Shown: positions 1-8,713, counted from the stretch's first letter. The stretch: DNA of 64,000 bases from Maritalea mediterranea (GCF_021568695.1 NZ_JAKGTI010000001.1:558001-622000), one strand, 5' to 3'. Made by a program: numbers and translations. Notes: a model not told the origin generated them from the sequence alone.

Positions 1-333
1 GATAGTTTGATTGAACAAGAACCGATTACAGCCCTATGCGATTGCTCTGTACTTAAGGGGAGGGATTAGGGGTGGGGTGCAATTGACATGTCTACTGGCG
101 AAGAAGCCGCGCCTTGCTCACAAGCGCTTCCACATGCAGAAGGCTCAAATGGATTGCAAGATAAAGTCTTGCAAAGACGGAGAGGGTGGAGAAGCGTTGA
201 GCAAGGAATGCTGGTGCTGCATTGACCCCAGGATCACACTCGGGACAGCCCGGAACAAAACTTTAGGTCGACCACGACGCGTGCAAAATTTTATGCTAAG
301 CGTCCGCCCAACTTAAGGTGCAGGATTGCAAGC
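1..333. other. Gene-poor upstream region with repeat debris
   Basis: I see no convincing gene here. An open frame covers most of the stretch, but its product is low in recognisable features and runs through repeat sequence. The region holds a partial copy of the CACCCCACCC-type element (53-79, reverse orientation). It also holds a segment around 150-175 (TGGATTGCAAGA and TCTTGCAA) that resembles the palindrome near 8440-8470. The last 20 bases before mnmD carry a weak AAGGTG ribosome-binding site. Confidence 0.6.
53..79 (-). repeat. Dispersed repeat element A, partial copy
   Basis: On the minus strand this reads GCACCCCACCCCTAATCCCT followed by CCCC, matching five other intergenic copies in the window. 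The final hairpin arm (ATCAAGGGGAGGGA in other copies) is missing. Confidence 0.7.
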
Positions 334-1041
334 ATGACCAAACCACCCCATCTCGAATGGCATGAAAATGACATGCCCTTTTCGCCCGAATTTGGCGACC
401 ATTTCTATTCCCATGCCGATGGGCGGCTGGAATGTGATTATGTCTTTATCCAATCCAACAATATCCCAGATCGTTGTACGCAGAACGATCAATTCTCAAT
501 CGGCGAACTCGGTTTCGGCACCGGGTTGAATTTTCTCGAAACGTGGCGGCAATGGCGCAAGGTGCGCGGCGAAAGTCAGATGCTCCGTTTCACCTCGTTC
601 GAGCTTTACCCAATGGCAGTTGCACAAATTGAGCGCGCGCTCGAACCCTGGCCGATGCTGGCGGAACTGCGCGATCTCATGCTGAACCATTGGGATCAAA
701 TCGCTATTGGCGACGCGGTGGAGATTGAACCAGGGATTGTGCTTCAGTTGCAAATTGGCGATGTCACCCAAACCCTGCCCCAATGGCAGGGCATGGCGGA
801 CGCATGGTATTTGGACGGTTTTGCTCCGGCCAAAAATCCGGCCATGTGGGGGGAAGACTTGATGCAAGCACTCGCAGCGCACACTCACCCCAAAGGCACC
901 TTCGCCACTTACACAGCAGCAGGCTGGGTGCGACGCAATTTGCAGGCGGCAGGTTTTGACGTGACCCGCAAAAAGGGTCATGCGGGAAAGCGGCAAATGA
1001 TGTGCGGTCAATTAAAAGCCACTGACCAATTGAATGATTGA
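334..1041 (+). CDS. mnmD: tRNA 5-methylaminomethyl-2-thiouridine methyltransferase, MnmD-type (stand-alone)
   Basis: SAM-dependent methyltransferase that makes the final methylation of the wobble uridine modification mnm5s2U34 in tRNA, a cytoplasmic role. The 235-residue protein corresponds to the N-terminal half of E. coli MnmC. It has the glycine-rich SAM loop GELGFGTGLNF at residues 58-67 and the family signature YLDGFAPAKNPAMW near residue 160. The FAD-dependent oxidase half of MnmC is absent, so this is either a monofunctional MnmD or its partner lies elsewhere. The ATG at 334 fits the family start (aromatic WHENDMPFSPEFGD at the N-terminus). It is followed by the cobalamin riboswitch and is probably not part of the cob operon. 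Confidence 0.88.
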   Translation: MTKPPHLEWHENDMPFSPEFGDHFYSHADGRLECDYVFIQSNNIPDRCTQNDQFSIGELGFGTGLNFLETWRQWRKVRGESQMLRFTSFELYPMAVAQIERALEPWPMLAELRDLMLNHWDQIAIGDAVEIEPGIVLQLQIGDVTQTLPQWQGMADAWYLDGFAPAKNPAMWGEDLMQALAAHTHPKGTFATYTAAGWVRRNLQAAGFDVTRKKGHAGKRQMMCGQLKATDQLND

Positions 1042-1057
1042 CGCTTATTCGCGCACA

Positions 1058-1275
1058 TGCCATTCATAAGGCTCATGCGACGGTCTTATGGGTGCAAAAG
1101 CACCTCATAAGTGAAAAGGGAACGTGGTGAGTTCGACCCAATTCGGGGAACGAATCCAGGGCTGCCCCCGCAACTGTAAGCGATGAGATTGCAACCAATG
1201 TGCCACTGAATTTTCGGGAAGGCTGGTTGAGATCGCTCGAATCGCGAGCCAGGAGACCTGCCGACGCCAACATAA
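1058..1275 (+). ncRNA. Cobalamin riboswitch upstream of cobW
   Basis: All hallmark segments of the B12 riboswitch are readable in order: AAAGGGAA-like core near 1116, GCTGCCCCCGCAACTGTAAG at 1161-1180, GCCACTG at 1202-1208, GGGAAGGC at 1216-1223 and the B12 box AGCCAGGAGACCTGCC at 1247-1262. Adenosylcobalamin binding would reduce expression of cobW-cobN-cobO. The end of the B12 box overlaps a stem CCGACG/CGTCGG (1261-1266 with 1285-1290). A second hairpin, TGAGGC-AAAT-GCCTCA (1299-1314), abuts the AAGGAG ribosome-binding site at 1314-1319, so control is more likely translational than by termination; no T-run is seen. Confidence 0.95.
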
Positions 1276-1324
1276 CTCGAATGCCGTCGGGTGGACGGTG
1301 AGGCAAATGCCTCAAGGAGCAGAG

Positions 1325-2374
1325 ATGAAAAAGATTCCAGCAACGGTGATCACCGGTTTTCTTGGCGCGGGCAAAACAACCCTTGTGCGCCATGTGTTGA
1401 ACAATGCCAAAGGCAAGCGCATCGCGCTGATCATCAATGAATTTGGCGATGTCGGTGTGGACCGCGACGTGCTGCAAGGCTGCGGCGATGAAGCCTGCAG
1501 CGAAACTGATATGGTCGAGCTGGCCAATGGCTGCATCTGCTGCACCGTGGCCGAAGATTTTATTCCCACCATCACCGCGCTACTGCAAAGCGACAATCGC
1601 CCGGATCACATCGTGATTGAAACCTCCGGCTTGGCGCTGCCGCAACCGCTTGTACGCGCCTTTAACTGGCCCGAAATCAAAGCCGACGTCACCGTCGATG
1701 GCGTAGTCACCGTGGCTGACGCGTCAGCCCTTGCAGCGGGCCGTTTCGCCTCAAACGAGGCGGCGGTAGATGCCCAGCGCCTGCAAGACGAAATGCTCGA
1801 CCATGAAACCCCATTGGGCGAATTGTTCGAAGATCAATTGATCTGTGCCGATCTGGTGTTACTCAATAAATCCGACCTTGTGTCGCCCGACGATTTGGAA
1901 AAAGTCGAAGCCGCTATCCGCAAGGAATTGCGCGACGGCGTAAAGCTGGTGCGCACCCATAAGGGCGAAATTGATATGGCCGCCTTGCTCGGCATTGAAG
2001 CGGGCAGCGAACTGGATATGGATGGACGCAAATCTCACCATGAACATCACCATGAAGATGGCCACCACCATCACGAACATGATGATTTTGACAGTTTCTC
2101 CATCCGTTTGCCTGCCGCAACAGACAAGGTGCAATTGGGCAATGCGATCAGCAATGTGATCAAGGATTTCGACATTCTGCGCCTCAAAGGCTTCGCCGCG
2201 ATTAAAGACGCGCCAGCTCGGCTTTCCGTGCAGGCGGTTGGCCCGCGGGTCGACACTTATTTTGATCGGCCTTGGACCAGCGATGAGGAAAAACAAACCT
2301 CGCTGGTGGTGATCGGCCAGTCTCCGCTGGACCGCGCAGCAATTTCAGAACGGCTCGAAAAAGCCTTTTCCTGA
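1325..2374 (+). CDS. cobW: CobW-type GTPase / cobalt metallochaperone
   Basis: P-loop GTPase of the COG0523 family, thought to deliver cobalt to cobaltochelatase during cobalamin synthesis. The 349-residue product has the Walker A motif GFLGAGKTT (11-19), the metal-binding CxCC motif (CICC, 70-73), an NKSD guanine-specificity motif, a histidine-rich loop at about residues 236-255 and the CobW C-terminal domain. The ATG at 1325 is chosen over an in-frame start at 1298 because AAGGAG lies 6 bases upstream and the domain begins directly with KKIPATVITG. Its stop overlaps the cobN start (TGATG). It lies directly behind the cobalamin riboswitch. Confidence 0.95.
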   Translation: MKKIPATVITGFLGAGKTTLVRHVLNNAKGKRIALIINEFGDVGVDRDVLQGCGDEACSETDMVELANGCICCTVAEDFIPTITALLQSDNRPDHIVIETSGLALPQPLVRAFNWPEIKADVTVDGVVTVADASALAAGRFASNEAAVDAQRLQDEMLDHETPLGELFEDQLICADLVLLNKSDLVSPDDLEKVEAAIRKELRDGVKLVRTHKGEIDMAALLGIEAGSELDMDGRKSHHEHHHEDGHHHHEHDDFDSFSIRLPAATDKVQLGNAISNVIKDFDILRLKGFAAIKDAPARLSVQAVGPRVDTYFDRPWTSDEEKQTSLVVIGQSPLDRAAISERLEKAFS

Positions 2375-5300
2375 TGCATTTATTATCAGCCCAAGCTGGG
2401 GCCATCCAGCAAGAGGGGGAGGCGATTGACTTAGGCCAATCGCCTGCGCCGCTGCTCATCCTGTCGGCAGCCGATAGCGAACTGGCCGCCTTCGCAGGCG
2501 CCATCGATGCACAAGGCGCCGATGATGTGCGCCTCGCCAACACCATGCGCTTGAGCCACAATTATTCCATCGATCTTTGGCTCGATGACACGGCGCAGCA
2601 TGCCAAATTGATCGTGGTGCGGGTGCTTGGTGGCCGGGCCTATTGGACCTATGGCGTTGATCAGCTCACCGCCCTGTGCGCCGATCGCGGCATCGAACTG
2701 GCACTTCTGCCCGGCGATGCCAATCCGGACCCGGATTTGAAGAGCCGCTCGACCATTAATGGCGAGATTTACGACCAATTGCATCAAGCCTTTATCGCGG
2801 GCGGGGCGCAAAATCTAAGCAGCTTGCTCACCTTTCTGCGTCACCGCGCCAAAGGCGAAACAGCAGAATTACCGGCACCGCAACCGGCTCCCAATGCCGC
2901 CATCTGGCACGAGCGGCAATTGGTCAGCAATCTCCATGAAATCACCTTCGACCCCGCGGCAAAATATGCCCCCATCATCGCCTATCGCGCCCTGATGGAT
3001 GGCGGCAATCTGCGCCCCATCGAGCGCATGGCAAGGGCCGCGCACAAGGAAGGGCTGACCCCGCTGATCTTGCTGGTGACCAGCTTGAAACAGTCGGAAC
3101 CCGTGCAGTTTGCGCAAAAGCTGTTCGCACGGTTTGACCCGCAAGTGATCCTCAATGCCACCGGCTTCGCCTTGGGCATCAATGATCTCAGCGATGAAGA
3201 TAATCCCTTCGCCTATACCGATGCGCCGATCCTGCAATTGGTGCAGGCGGGCCGGGCTGAGGAGGTGTGGCAGGAGGATATTCAGGGCCTCAACGCCAAG
3301 GATTTGGCAATGCAAATCGTATTGCCGGAACTGGATGGTCGCGCGGGTAATATCCTGATTGCCCACAAGGCACAAAACATCTGGCACGATGCCAGCGAGT
3401 GCCCGCTATCGGTCAACGAACCCCATGTGCCGGGCATAGATGCCGCCGCCAAGCTGGCGAAAAACTGGGTCACCCTGCGGCAAAAGCAAGTCGCCGAGCG
3501 CAAGGTTGGTATTGTGTTGGCCAACTATCCAATTCGCGATGGCCGCTTGGCCAATGGTGTCGGCTATGACGCCCCGGCCTCAACGCTCAATATTTTGCAG
3601 TTTTTGCAAGAGGAGGGGTACGCGCTTGATCATTTGCCCGAAAGCGGCAATGCGCTGGTCGAAATGCTGCAAAATGGCCCCACCAATGCCGCCCCAAAAC
3701 GCGGCACCAGTCAGGCGACTATAACTTTAGAAAATTATAGAAAACTCTATGAAATTCTGCCTGAAACTCTAAAAAATTCTATTGAAGAAAGATGGGGAAC
3801 TCCAGAAAGTGATCCCTTCTTCCGCGAGGATCATTTTGAGCTGCCCGCGATCCAATTCGGCCATGCCGCGATTCTGATCCAACCCGCCCGTGGCTATGAT
3901 TTGGATGAAGAAGCGATCTATCACGACCCCGATCTGGTGCCACCTCATGGCTATCTCGCCGGCTATTTCTGGCTGACGCACCAGTTCGCCGCCGACGCGC
4001 TGATCCATAATGGCAAGCATGGCAATCTGGAGTGGTTGCCGGGCAAAGCCGTCGCGCTTTCTGACGAGTGTTACCCGCACATGCTGTGGGCGCAACTGCC
4101 GCATTTTTACCCCTTCATCGTCAATGATCCGGGGGAGGGCACCCAAGCCAAACGCCGCACAGGGGCGGTGATTATCGACCATTTAACGCCGCCGCTCACC
4201 CGCGCCGAAACCCATGGCCCGCTCAAAGATTTGGAAGCGCTGGCGGACGAGTTCTACAACGCTTCCGGCATGGACCAACGCCGCATCAAGGATTTGAAGC
4301 AGCGCATTTTCGACCTGTGCGCCGATACCGGCTTGGCCGCCGATATGGGGCTGGGCGACGCGCAAGATGATGATGCTTTGCAGACCATCGACACCTTTTT
4401 GTGCGAGCTGAAAGAAGCGCAAATTCGTGATGGATTGCATATACTTGGCCAAGCACCAGAGGGGCGGCTGAAGCACGACCTGCTGGTGGCGCTCACCCGC
4501 GTGCCGCGCGGCAGCGAGCGTGATCAGGACCACTCCATCATCCGCGCCATGGCTGATGATTTGGGCCTTGGGTTTGATCCTTTGTCGGCCGAGCTGGGCA
4601 AAGAATGGACCGGCCCGCGCCCTGCGATTTTGCAATCCCAACTGGACGAGAGTTGGCGGCATACGGGCCACACGGTGGAACGGCTGGAACAGCTCGCCTT
4701 TGCGCTGGTCGCTGGCGAAATTGATGCCAAGGCGGACTGGACCGCCACCCGCGCCATTCTCGACACGATCCAAAGCGACATTGCGCCGAAGCTCGACCAG
4801 TCGGGCGCATTGGAAAAAGCCAATTTGCTGCGCGGGTTAGACGGTAAATTTGTGCCCCCGGGCCCGTCCGGTGCACCAACGCGCGGCCGGTTAGATGTGC
4901 TGCCCACAGGCCGCAATTTCTATTCGCTCGACAACCGCGCGGTGCCGACGCAAACCGCATGGGAGCTGGGCGTAAAGTCGGCCGAGAATCTGGTCACCCG
5001 CCATTTTCAGGATCATGGGCTTTATCTCAAATCCATCGTCCTATCGGTGTGGGGCACCGCCAATATGCGCACCGGTGGCGATGATATTGCGCAAGCGCTG
5101 GCGTTGATCGGCGCCAAGCCGAAGTGGGATTTCGGCTCCACCCGCGTCAGCGGTTATGAGATTATTCCACTGGCGAAAATGAACCGCCCGCGCGTCGATG
5201 TGACCTTGCGCATCTCCGGTTTTTTCCGCGATGCCTTCCCGGCGCAGATTGAATTGTTTGACCGTGCTATCCGCGCCATTGGGGCGCTGGATGAGCCGGA

Positions 5301-6087
5301 AGATTTGAACCCGATTGCTGCCCGTATGCGCAGCGATGCGCTGGAGCTGATGCAGAGGGGGCGCGATGAGGACGCCGCCGCTATGGAGGCAGGCTATCGC
5401 ATCTTTGGCTCTAAACCCGGCAGCTATGGCGCCGGGCTGCAAGGCATCATGGATTCAGGCCGCTGGAACGAGCTGGGCGACATTGCTGAAACCTTCATCA
5501 ATTGGGGGCAATATGCCTATGGCACCAAAGCCAATGGCACCGTGGCCCGCGGCGCACTGATCAACCGCCTGAAAAATATTGATGCGGTGGTGCACAATCA
5601 GGACAATCGCGAGCATGATCTGCTGGACAGTGATGATTATTACCAGTTTGAAGGCGGCCTAAGCGCCACCGCCAAACATTTGCAGGGCGTGGCCCCGGCC
5701 AATTATCACAATGATCATTCACGCCCCGAACGTCCGGTGGCCAAGACGCTGGAGGAAGAAATCGCCAAGGTGATGCGTTCCCGCGTGGTGAATCCGAAAT
5801 GGATCAATGGCGTGATGCGCCATGGCTATAAGGGCGCGTTCGAAATCATCGCCACCACCGATTATATGTTCGCCTTTGCCGCCACCACAGGCGCGGTCAA
5901 GTCGCACCATTTTGATCTGGCTTTTGAAGCCTTTGTGCTCAATGATGAGGTGCGCGATTTTATTCAGGCCAACAATAAATATGGCTATGATGAGTTGATT
6001 GATAAATTTAACGAGGCGGTTCGGCGCGGTTTTTGGTCGCCAAAACGCAATTCGACCTACGCATTTCTCGATGGAGGGAACGAATGA
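2374..6087 (+). CDS. cobN: Cobaltochelatase large subunit CobN
   Basis: Large subunit of the ATP-dependent aerobic cobaltochelatase, which inserts cobalt into hydrogenobyrinic acid a,c-diamide with CobS and CobT. The 1237-residue length and a continuous CobN/magnesium-chelatase H-type domain over most of the protein fit the family (for example HGNLEWLPGKAVALS near 550). CobS and CobT are not in this window. The start overlaps the cobW stop and the stop overlaps the cobO start (ATGA), so the three genes are translationally coupled. A short AT-rich stretch (3718-3813) has codon use unlike the rest of the gene but encodes a segment that looks normal for CobN. Confidence 0.95.
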   Translation: MHLLSAQAGAIQQEGEAIDLGQSPAPLLILSAADSELAAFAGAIDAQGADDVRLANTMRLSHNYSIDLWLDDTAQHAKLIVVRVLGGRAYWTYGVDQLTALCADRGIELALLPGDANPDPDLKSRSTINGEIYDQLHQAFIAGGAQNLSSLLTFLRHRAKGETAELPAPQPAPNAAIWHERQLVSNLHEITFDPAAKYAPIIAYRALMDGGNLRPIERMARAAHKEGLTPLILLVTSLKQSEPVQFAQKLFARFDPQVILNATGFALGINDLSDEDNPFAYTDAPILQLVQAGRAEEVWQEDIQGLNAKDLAMQIVLPELDGRAGNILIAHKAQNIWHDASECPLSVNEPHVPGIDAAAKLAKNWVTLRQKQVAERKVGIVLANYPIRDGRLANGVGYDAPASTLNILQFLQEEGYALDHLPESGNALVEMLQNGPTNAAPKRGTSQATITLENYRKLYEILPETLKNSIEERWGTPESDPFFREDHFELPAIQFGHAAILIQPARGYDLDEEAIYHDPDLVPPHGYLAGYFWLTHQFAADALIHNGKHGNLEWLPGKAVALSDECYPHMLWAQLPHFYPFIVNDPGEGTQAKRRTGAVIIDHLTPPLTRAETHGPLKDLEALADEFYNASGMDQRRIKDLKQRIFDLCADTGLAADMGLGDAQDDDALQTIDTFLCELKEAQIRDGLHILGQAPEGRLKHDLLVALTRVPRGSERDQDHSIIRAMADDLGLGFDPLSAELGKEWTGPRPAILQSQLDESWRHTGHTVERLEQLAFALVAGEIDAKADWTATRAILDTIQSDIAPKLDQSGALEKANLLRGLDGKFVPPGPSGAPTRGRLDVLPTGRNFYSLDNRAVPTQTAWELGVKSAENLVTRHFQDHGLYLKSIVLSVWGTANMRTGGDDIAQALALIGAKPKWDFGSTRVSGYEIIPLAKMNRPRVDVTLRISGFFRDAFPAQIELFDRAIRAIGALDEPEDLNPIAARMRSDALELMQRGRDEDAAAMEAGYRIFGSKPGSYGAGLQGIMDSGRWNELGDIAETFINWGQYAYGTKANGTVARGALINRLKNIDAVVHNQDNREHDLLDSDDYYQFEGGLSATAKHLQGVAPANYHNDHSRPERPVAKTLEEEIAKVMRSRVVNPKWINGVMRHGYKGAFEIIATTDYMFAFAATTGAVKSHHFDLAFEAFVLNDEVRDFIQANNKYGYDELIDKFNEAVRRGFWSPKRNSTYAFLDGGNE

Positions 6088-6713
6088 GCAAAAAAACTGA
6101 CAATATGACAGAAGAAGAATTGAACGCCCGCCACGCGGAAAAAATGAAAAAGAAAAAAGCGGCGCGCGACAAAATCATCGCCACCAAAACCATCGAAAAA
6201 GGCCTCACCATCGTCCATACCGGCAAGGGCAAAGGCAAATCCACCGCCGCCTTCGGCATGGTGTTCCGCGCGCTGGGCAACGGCATGAAAGTGGCCGTGG
6301 TGCAATTTGTAAAAGGCAAATGGGGAACGGGCGAACGCAATGTGCTCGATAAATTCCCCGATCAAGTGTCCCTCGCCACCATGGGCGAAGGCTTCACCTG
6401 GGAAACCCAAGACCGCCAACGTGATATCGACGCCGCCCGCGCTGCCTGGGAACAGGCGAAAAACTTCATCCTAGATGATGAGCACGATATGGTGCTGTGC
6501 GACGAGCTGAACATTGTGCTGCGCTATGACTATCTTCCCATCGAAGAAGTGCTTGAGGTGCTGGAGCAAAAGCCCGAAATGAAGCATGTGATCATCACCG
6601 GCCGCAACGCCAAAGATGAACTGGTCGAAGCCGCTGATCTGGTCACCGATATGACGCAGGTAAAACACCCGTTCCGCTCTGGCGTTAAGGCGCAAGTCGG
6701 GATTGAGTTTTAG
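6084..6713 (+). CDS. cobO: Cob(I)yrinic acid a,c-diamide adenosyltransferase
   Basis: CobO/BtuR/CobA-type corrinoid adenosyltransferase, which transfers the adenosyl group of ATP to Co(I) corrinoids. The 209-residue protein has a lysine-rich N-terminus (about 20-32), then the P-loop TGKGKGKSTAAFG (46-58), VQFVKGKWGTGE, and the LCDELNIVLRYDYL segment typical of the family. The ATG at 6084 overlaps the cobN stop and follows GGAGGGAACGA, which is preferred over an in-frame start further upstream inside cobN. It is the last gene of the riboswitch-controlled operon. Confidence 0.95.
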   Translation: MSKKTDNMTEEELNARHAEKMKKKKAARDKIIATKTIEKGLTIVHTGKGKGKSTAAFGMVFRALGNGMKVAVVQFVKGKWGTGERNVLDKFPDQVSLATMGEGFTWETQDRQRDIDAARAAWEQAKNFILDDEHDMVLCDELNIVLRYDYLPIEEVLEVLEQKPEMKHVIITGRNAKDELVEAADLVTDMTQVKHPFRSGVKAQVGIEF

Positions 6714-6792
6714 ACGGCTTGGCAGCGAAGAGTCACTTCGTTTTGGTGAAGGCTCCCCCAATGGCACCACCCCGCACTTGATGCGGGGTCAG

Positions 6793-6813
6793 GTCCCGGA
6801 TCAAGTCCGGGAC
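6793..6813. repeat. Dispersed palindrome (element B)
   Basis: Perfect 8-bp arms GTCCCGGA/TCCGGGAC around the loop TCAAG. The same design (arms plus TCAAG or CTTGA loop) recurs in several other gaps of the window. Confidence 0.75.
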
Positions 6814-6850
6814 GGCCAAAGGTGGGTTCCGTCCCCAGCGCAAAGGCTGT

Positions 6851-6890
6851 CCCCCCCCACCCTTGATCCCTCCCCACGGCGGGGGAGGGA
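6851..6890 (+). repeat. Dispersed repeat element A
   Basis: Reads CCCCCCCACCCTTGATCCCT, then CCCCACGGCGGGGGAGGGA. The second half is an inverted repeat (TCCCTCCCC...GGGGGAGGGA). Confidence 0.75.
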
Positions 6891-6942
6891 AAGGGGTCGT
6901 GCATGATTTGATGGGCGAACACCTTAGCCAAGCGCCCTCTTC

Positions 6943-6977
6943 TCCCTCCCCTTGATGGGGAGGGCCGGGGTGGGGTG
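6943..6977 (-). repeat. Dispersed repeat element A, reverse copy
   Basis: Minus-strand match to the element (CACCCCACCCCGGCCCTCCC then CATCAAGGGGAGGGA). It forms a head-to-head pair with the copy at 6851. Confidence 0.75.
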
Positions 6978-7052
6978 CTCCAAAGTGATGGCGGGTCTTG
7001 CGCGAGCCCGGACAATGTCCCAAAGTTCAAAAATCATTAATAGGAAATAAAT

Positions 7053-7595
7053 ATGCGCATCCACATCATTGCCTTGGGTGACAGCCTGGAAGCCACCACG
7101 ATGCGGACGGTGCTGGAGGTGCAGACACACCAAGTTGTGCTGAGCTTTGTGGCAACACCGGAACAGTTTTTCGCCGCCTGCACGCAGAGCGCGGGAAGTG
7201 CTGATGCGCTCATCATCTCCGCTCATGGCGATGAAGCGGGCTTTGTCTTTCCCCTATTGGCTGAAGGGGTAAGCGATGTTGCGCTGGATGATGATATTTT
7301 GACACCCGAAAAGATGGCGGCGCAAATGACACAAGCGCCGCCGCTGGTGTTTTCCACCGCCTGTTTCACCGGGTAGCGCAAGATGGCAAACGCCTATTTG
7401 TCCGTTGGTGCGCGTGAGTTTCTTGGCCCTACTCATGAACCGGAGGGCGCGGACATTGCTCTGATTGTAGGGCTTGTATTTCGCCCGCAAAGTGCAGGCC
7501 TGCCGATCAAGGATCAGCTCGAAAAAATTGCAGCTCTCCTGCCGGAGGCGGCAATGTTTAGGTGTTATTCACAAACCGAAGCCCAACAAATGTGA
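7053..7595 (+). pseudogene. Small protein with His/Cys dyad, interrupted by an in-frame amber codon
   Basis: One reading frame runs from ATG 7053 to the stop at 7595 (180 sense-length codons), broken only by TAG at 7374-7376. The first part (107 residues) contains SAHGDE near residue 58 and ends STACFTG. The second part continues RKMANAYLSVGAREFLGP and then VGLVF. The His-Gly followed by a hydrophobic strand ending in Ala-Cys, and the helix reading ayLsvGArefLGP, is the layout of CHAT/caspase-like peptidase folds. I infer a distant or degenerate member; no specific family is recognised. Because frame and similarity continue across the TAG, it is most likely one gene with a nonsense mutation, a sequencing error, or a readthrough product. 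An internal ATG at 7383 could start only the second half. Confidence 0.55.
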
Positions 7596-7658
7596 TGCAA
7601 CATCTGGCGGGCCTATGCATTATGATACTGAGAATAGTGATCATTCACGGAGTATATT

Positions 7659-7952
7659 ATGGCCGATTTGGAACATGACGTGCAATTTGAACAGTCCGGC
7701 AATCGCGGCCGCTTCTTTATCAATCTTGGCGGCGGGCAGGAGGCGGAAATGACCTTTTTGGACCGCGATGGTACCTTTGTGGTTGACCATACCGGCGTGC
7801 CCAAACCCTTTGAAGGCAAAGGGATTGCCCTTGAACTGGTGAAAGCGGGCGTTCAATATGCCCGTGAACATGACAAAAAAATTGAGCCGGTGTGCCCCTA
7901 TGTGGTGATGCAGTTTAAGCGCCATAAAGAGTGGGATGACATCGCCGCATAG
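7659..7952 (+). CDS. YjdJ-type GNAT-family N-acetyltransferase
   Basis: A 97-residue single-domain protein of the small GCN5-related acetyltransferase family (YjdJ/GNAT 'Gtn' type). Visible features are a short beta-rich N-terminus, FEGKGIALELVKAGVQYARE (acetyl-CoA binding loop and helix), and the family C-terminal signature CPYVVMQFKRHKEW. Substrates of this family are not well established. The ATG at 7659 is preceded by CGGAG. It is followed 10 bases later by a rhodanese gene, with which it is probably co-transcribed. Confidence 0.85.
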   Translation: MADLEHDVQFEQSGNRGRFFINLGGGQEAEMTFLDRDGTFVVDHTGVPKPFEGKGIALELVKAGVQYAREHDKKIEPVCPYVVMQFKRHKEWDDIAA

Positions 7953-7962
7953 AGGGGATGTG

Positions 7963-8355
7963 ATGAAAACCGTCAAAGAACTGGTCGACGCCGCGACGGC
8001 AGAAATTGAAACCATGTCCGTCGACGCGGCCGAAGACGCCGTTGCAGCGGGCGCAGCTCAGTTTGTCGATATTCGCGATATACGCGAACTCAACCGGGAA
8101 GGGCGCATCGCCGGGGCGGTGCATGTGCCCCGCGGCATGCTCGAATTCTGGATTGACCCCACATCGCCCTATCACAAGCCCGAACTGGCGACCGACAAAA
8201 AGCTCATCTTCTTTTGCGCTGCCGGTTGGCGCTCGGCCTTGGCCACCAAAACGGCCAAGGATATGGGCTTTGAAAATGTCGCCCATCTGGAGGGCGGATT
8301 TGGGGCGTGGCGCGAGGCGGAAGGTGAGATTATTGCGCCGAAGAATAAGGCTTAG
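7963..8355 (+). CDS. Rhodanese-like sulfurtransferase
   Basis: A 130-residue single-domain rhodanese. The active-site loop is CAAGWRSA (Cys about residue 84), with the preceding VDIRDIREL...GRIAGAVHVPRGMLEFW and following HLEGGFGAWREA segments typical of the fold. It likely transfers sulfane sulfur in the cytoplasm; no signal peptide is visible and the physiological acceptor is unknown. The start at 7963 (ATGAAAACC) is preferred over an upstream in-frame start overlapping the acetyltransferase gene, because AGAGGGG lies 5-6 bases upstream. Confidence 0.9.
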   Translation: MKTVKELVDAATAEIETMSVDAAEDAVAAGAAQFVDIRDIRELNREGRIAGAVHVPRGMLEFWIDPTSPYHKPELATDKKLIFFCAAGWRSALATKTAKDMGFENVAHLEGGFGAWREAEGEIIAPKNKA

Positions 8356-8535
8356 CTGGATTGTAGCAAAGAAGTTTTCTGCGGCGACACGTTAATCTCG
8401 ACTTGAGTCGGTGAAAGGACGTACCCGCACCCCTCGTCATTGCAAGACTCGATCTTGCAATCCATTTGATCCGTCAACTTTTGGGAAGGCGGGCGAGAAA
8501 CCACTATTGCTTCGACAAGTGGAAAGTTGAATTGG

Positions 8536-8558
8536 ACCCCAAGATCAAGTCTTGGGGT
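8536..8558. repeat. Dispersed palindrome (element B)
   Basis: Perfect 9-bp arms ACCCCAAGA/TCTTGGGGT with loop TCAAG. About 29 bases around it are identical to the copy at 18307-18329. Confidence 0.8.
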
Positions 8559-8610
8559 GACATCCGAAGGGTGGGCAAATTTCGTGGGAAACACTAAATT
8601 CAGGCACCAA

Positions 8611-8713
8611 TGGCGGGGGTGCCGGGGTAGTGAGCGCAGCGAACGACGGCGGCGCGAAAACTGGCGGGGGTGCCGGGGACGGGAGCGAAGCGACCGGTGG
8701 CGGCGCGGAAAAA
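8611..8713. repeat. Two imperfect tandem 51-bp units
   Basis: Both units begin TGGCGGGGGTGCCGGGG, continue with a GAGCGNAGCGA core and end GGCGGCGCG followed by an A-run (8611-8661 and 8662-8713). They differ at a handful of positions. Confidence 0.8.

Larger units (their letters stand above)
6714..7052. other. Intergenic repeat region after cobO
   Basis: No gene is supported. It holds the palindrome GTCCCGGA-tcaag-TCCGGGAC (6793-6813) and two oppositely oriented copies of repeat element A (6851-6890 and 6943-6977). These may together act as a terminator for the cobO transcript. A TAGGAAATAAAT ribosome-binding region precedes the next start at 7053. Confidence 0.6.

Noticed and set aside
11-316. 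Open frame of 101 codons at the start of the window
   Set aside because: It crosses a copy of repeat element A and other repeat debris and shows no protein feature.
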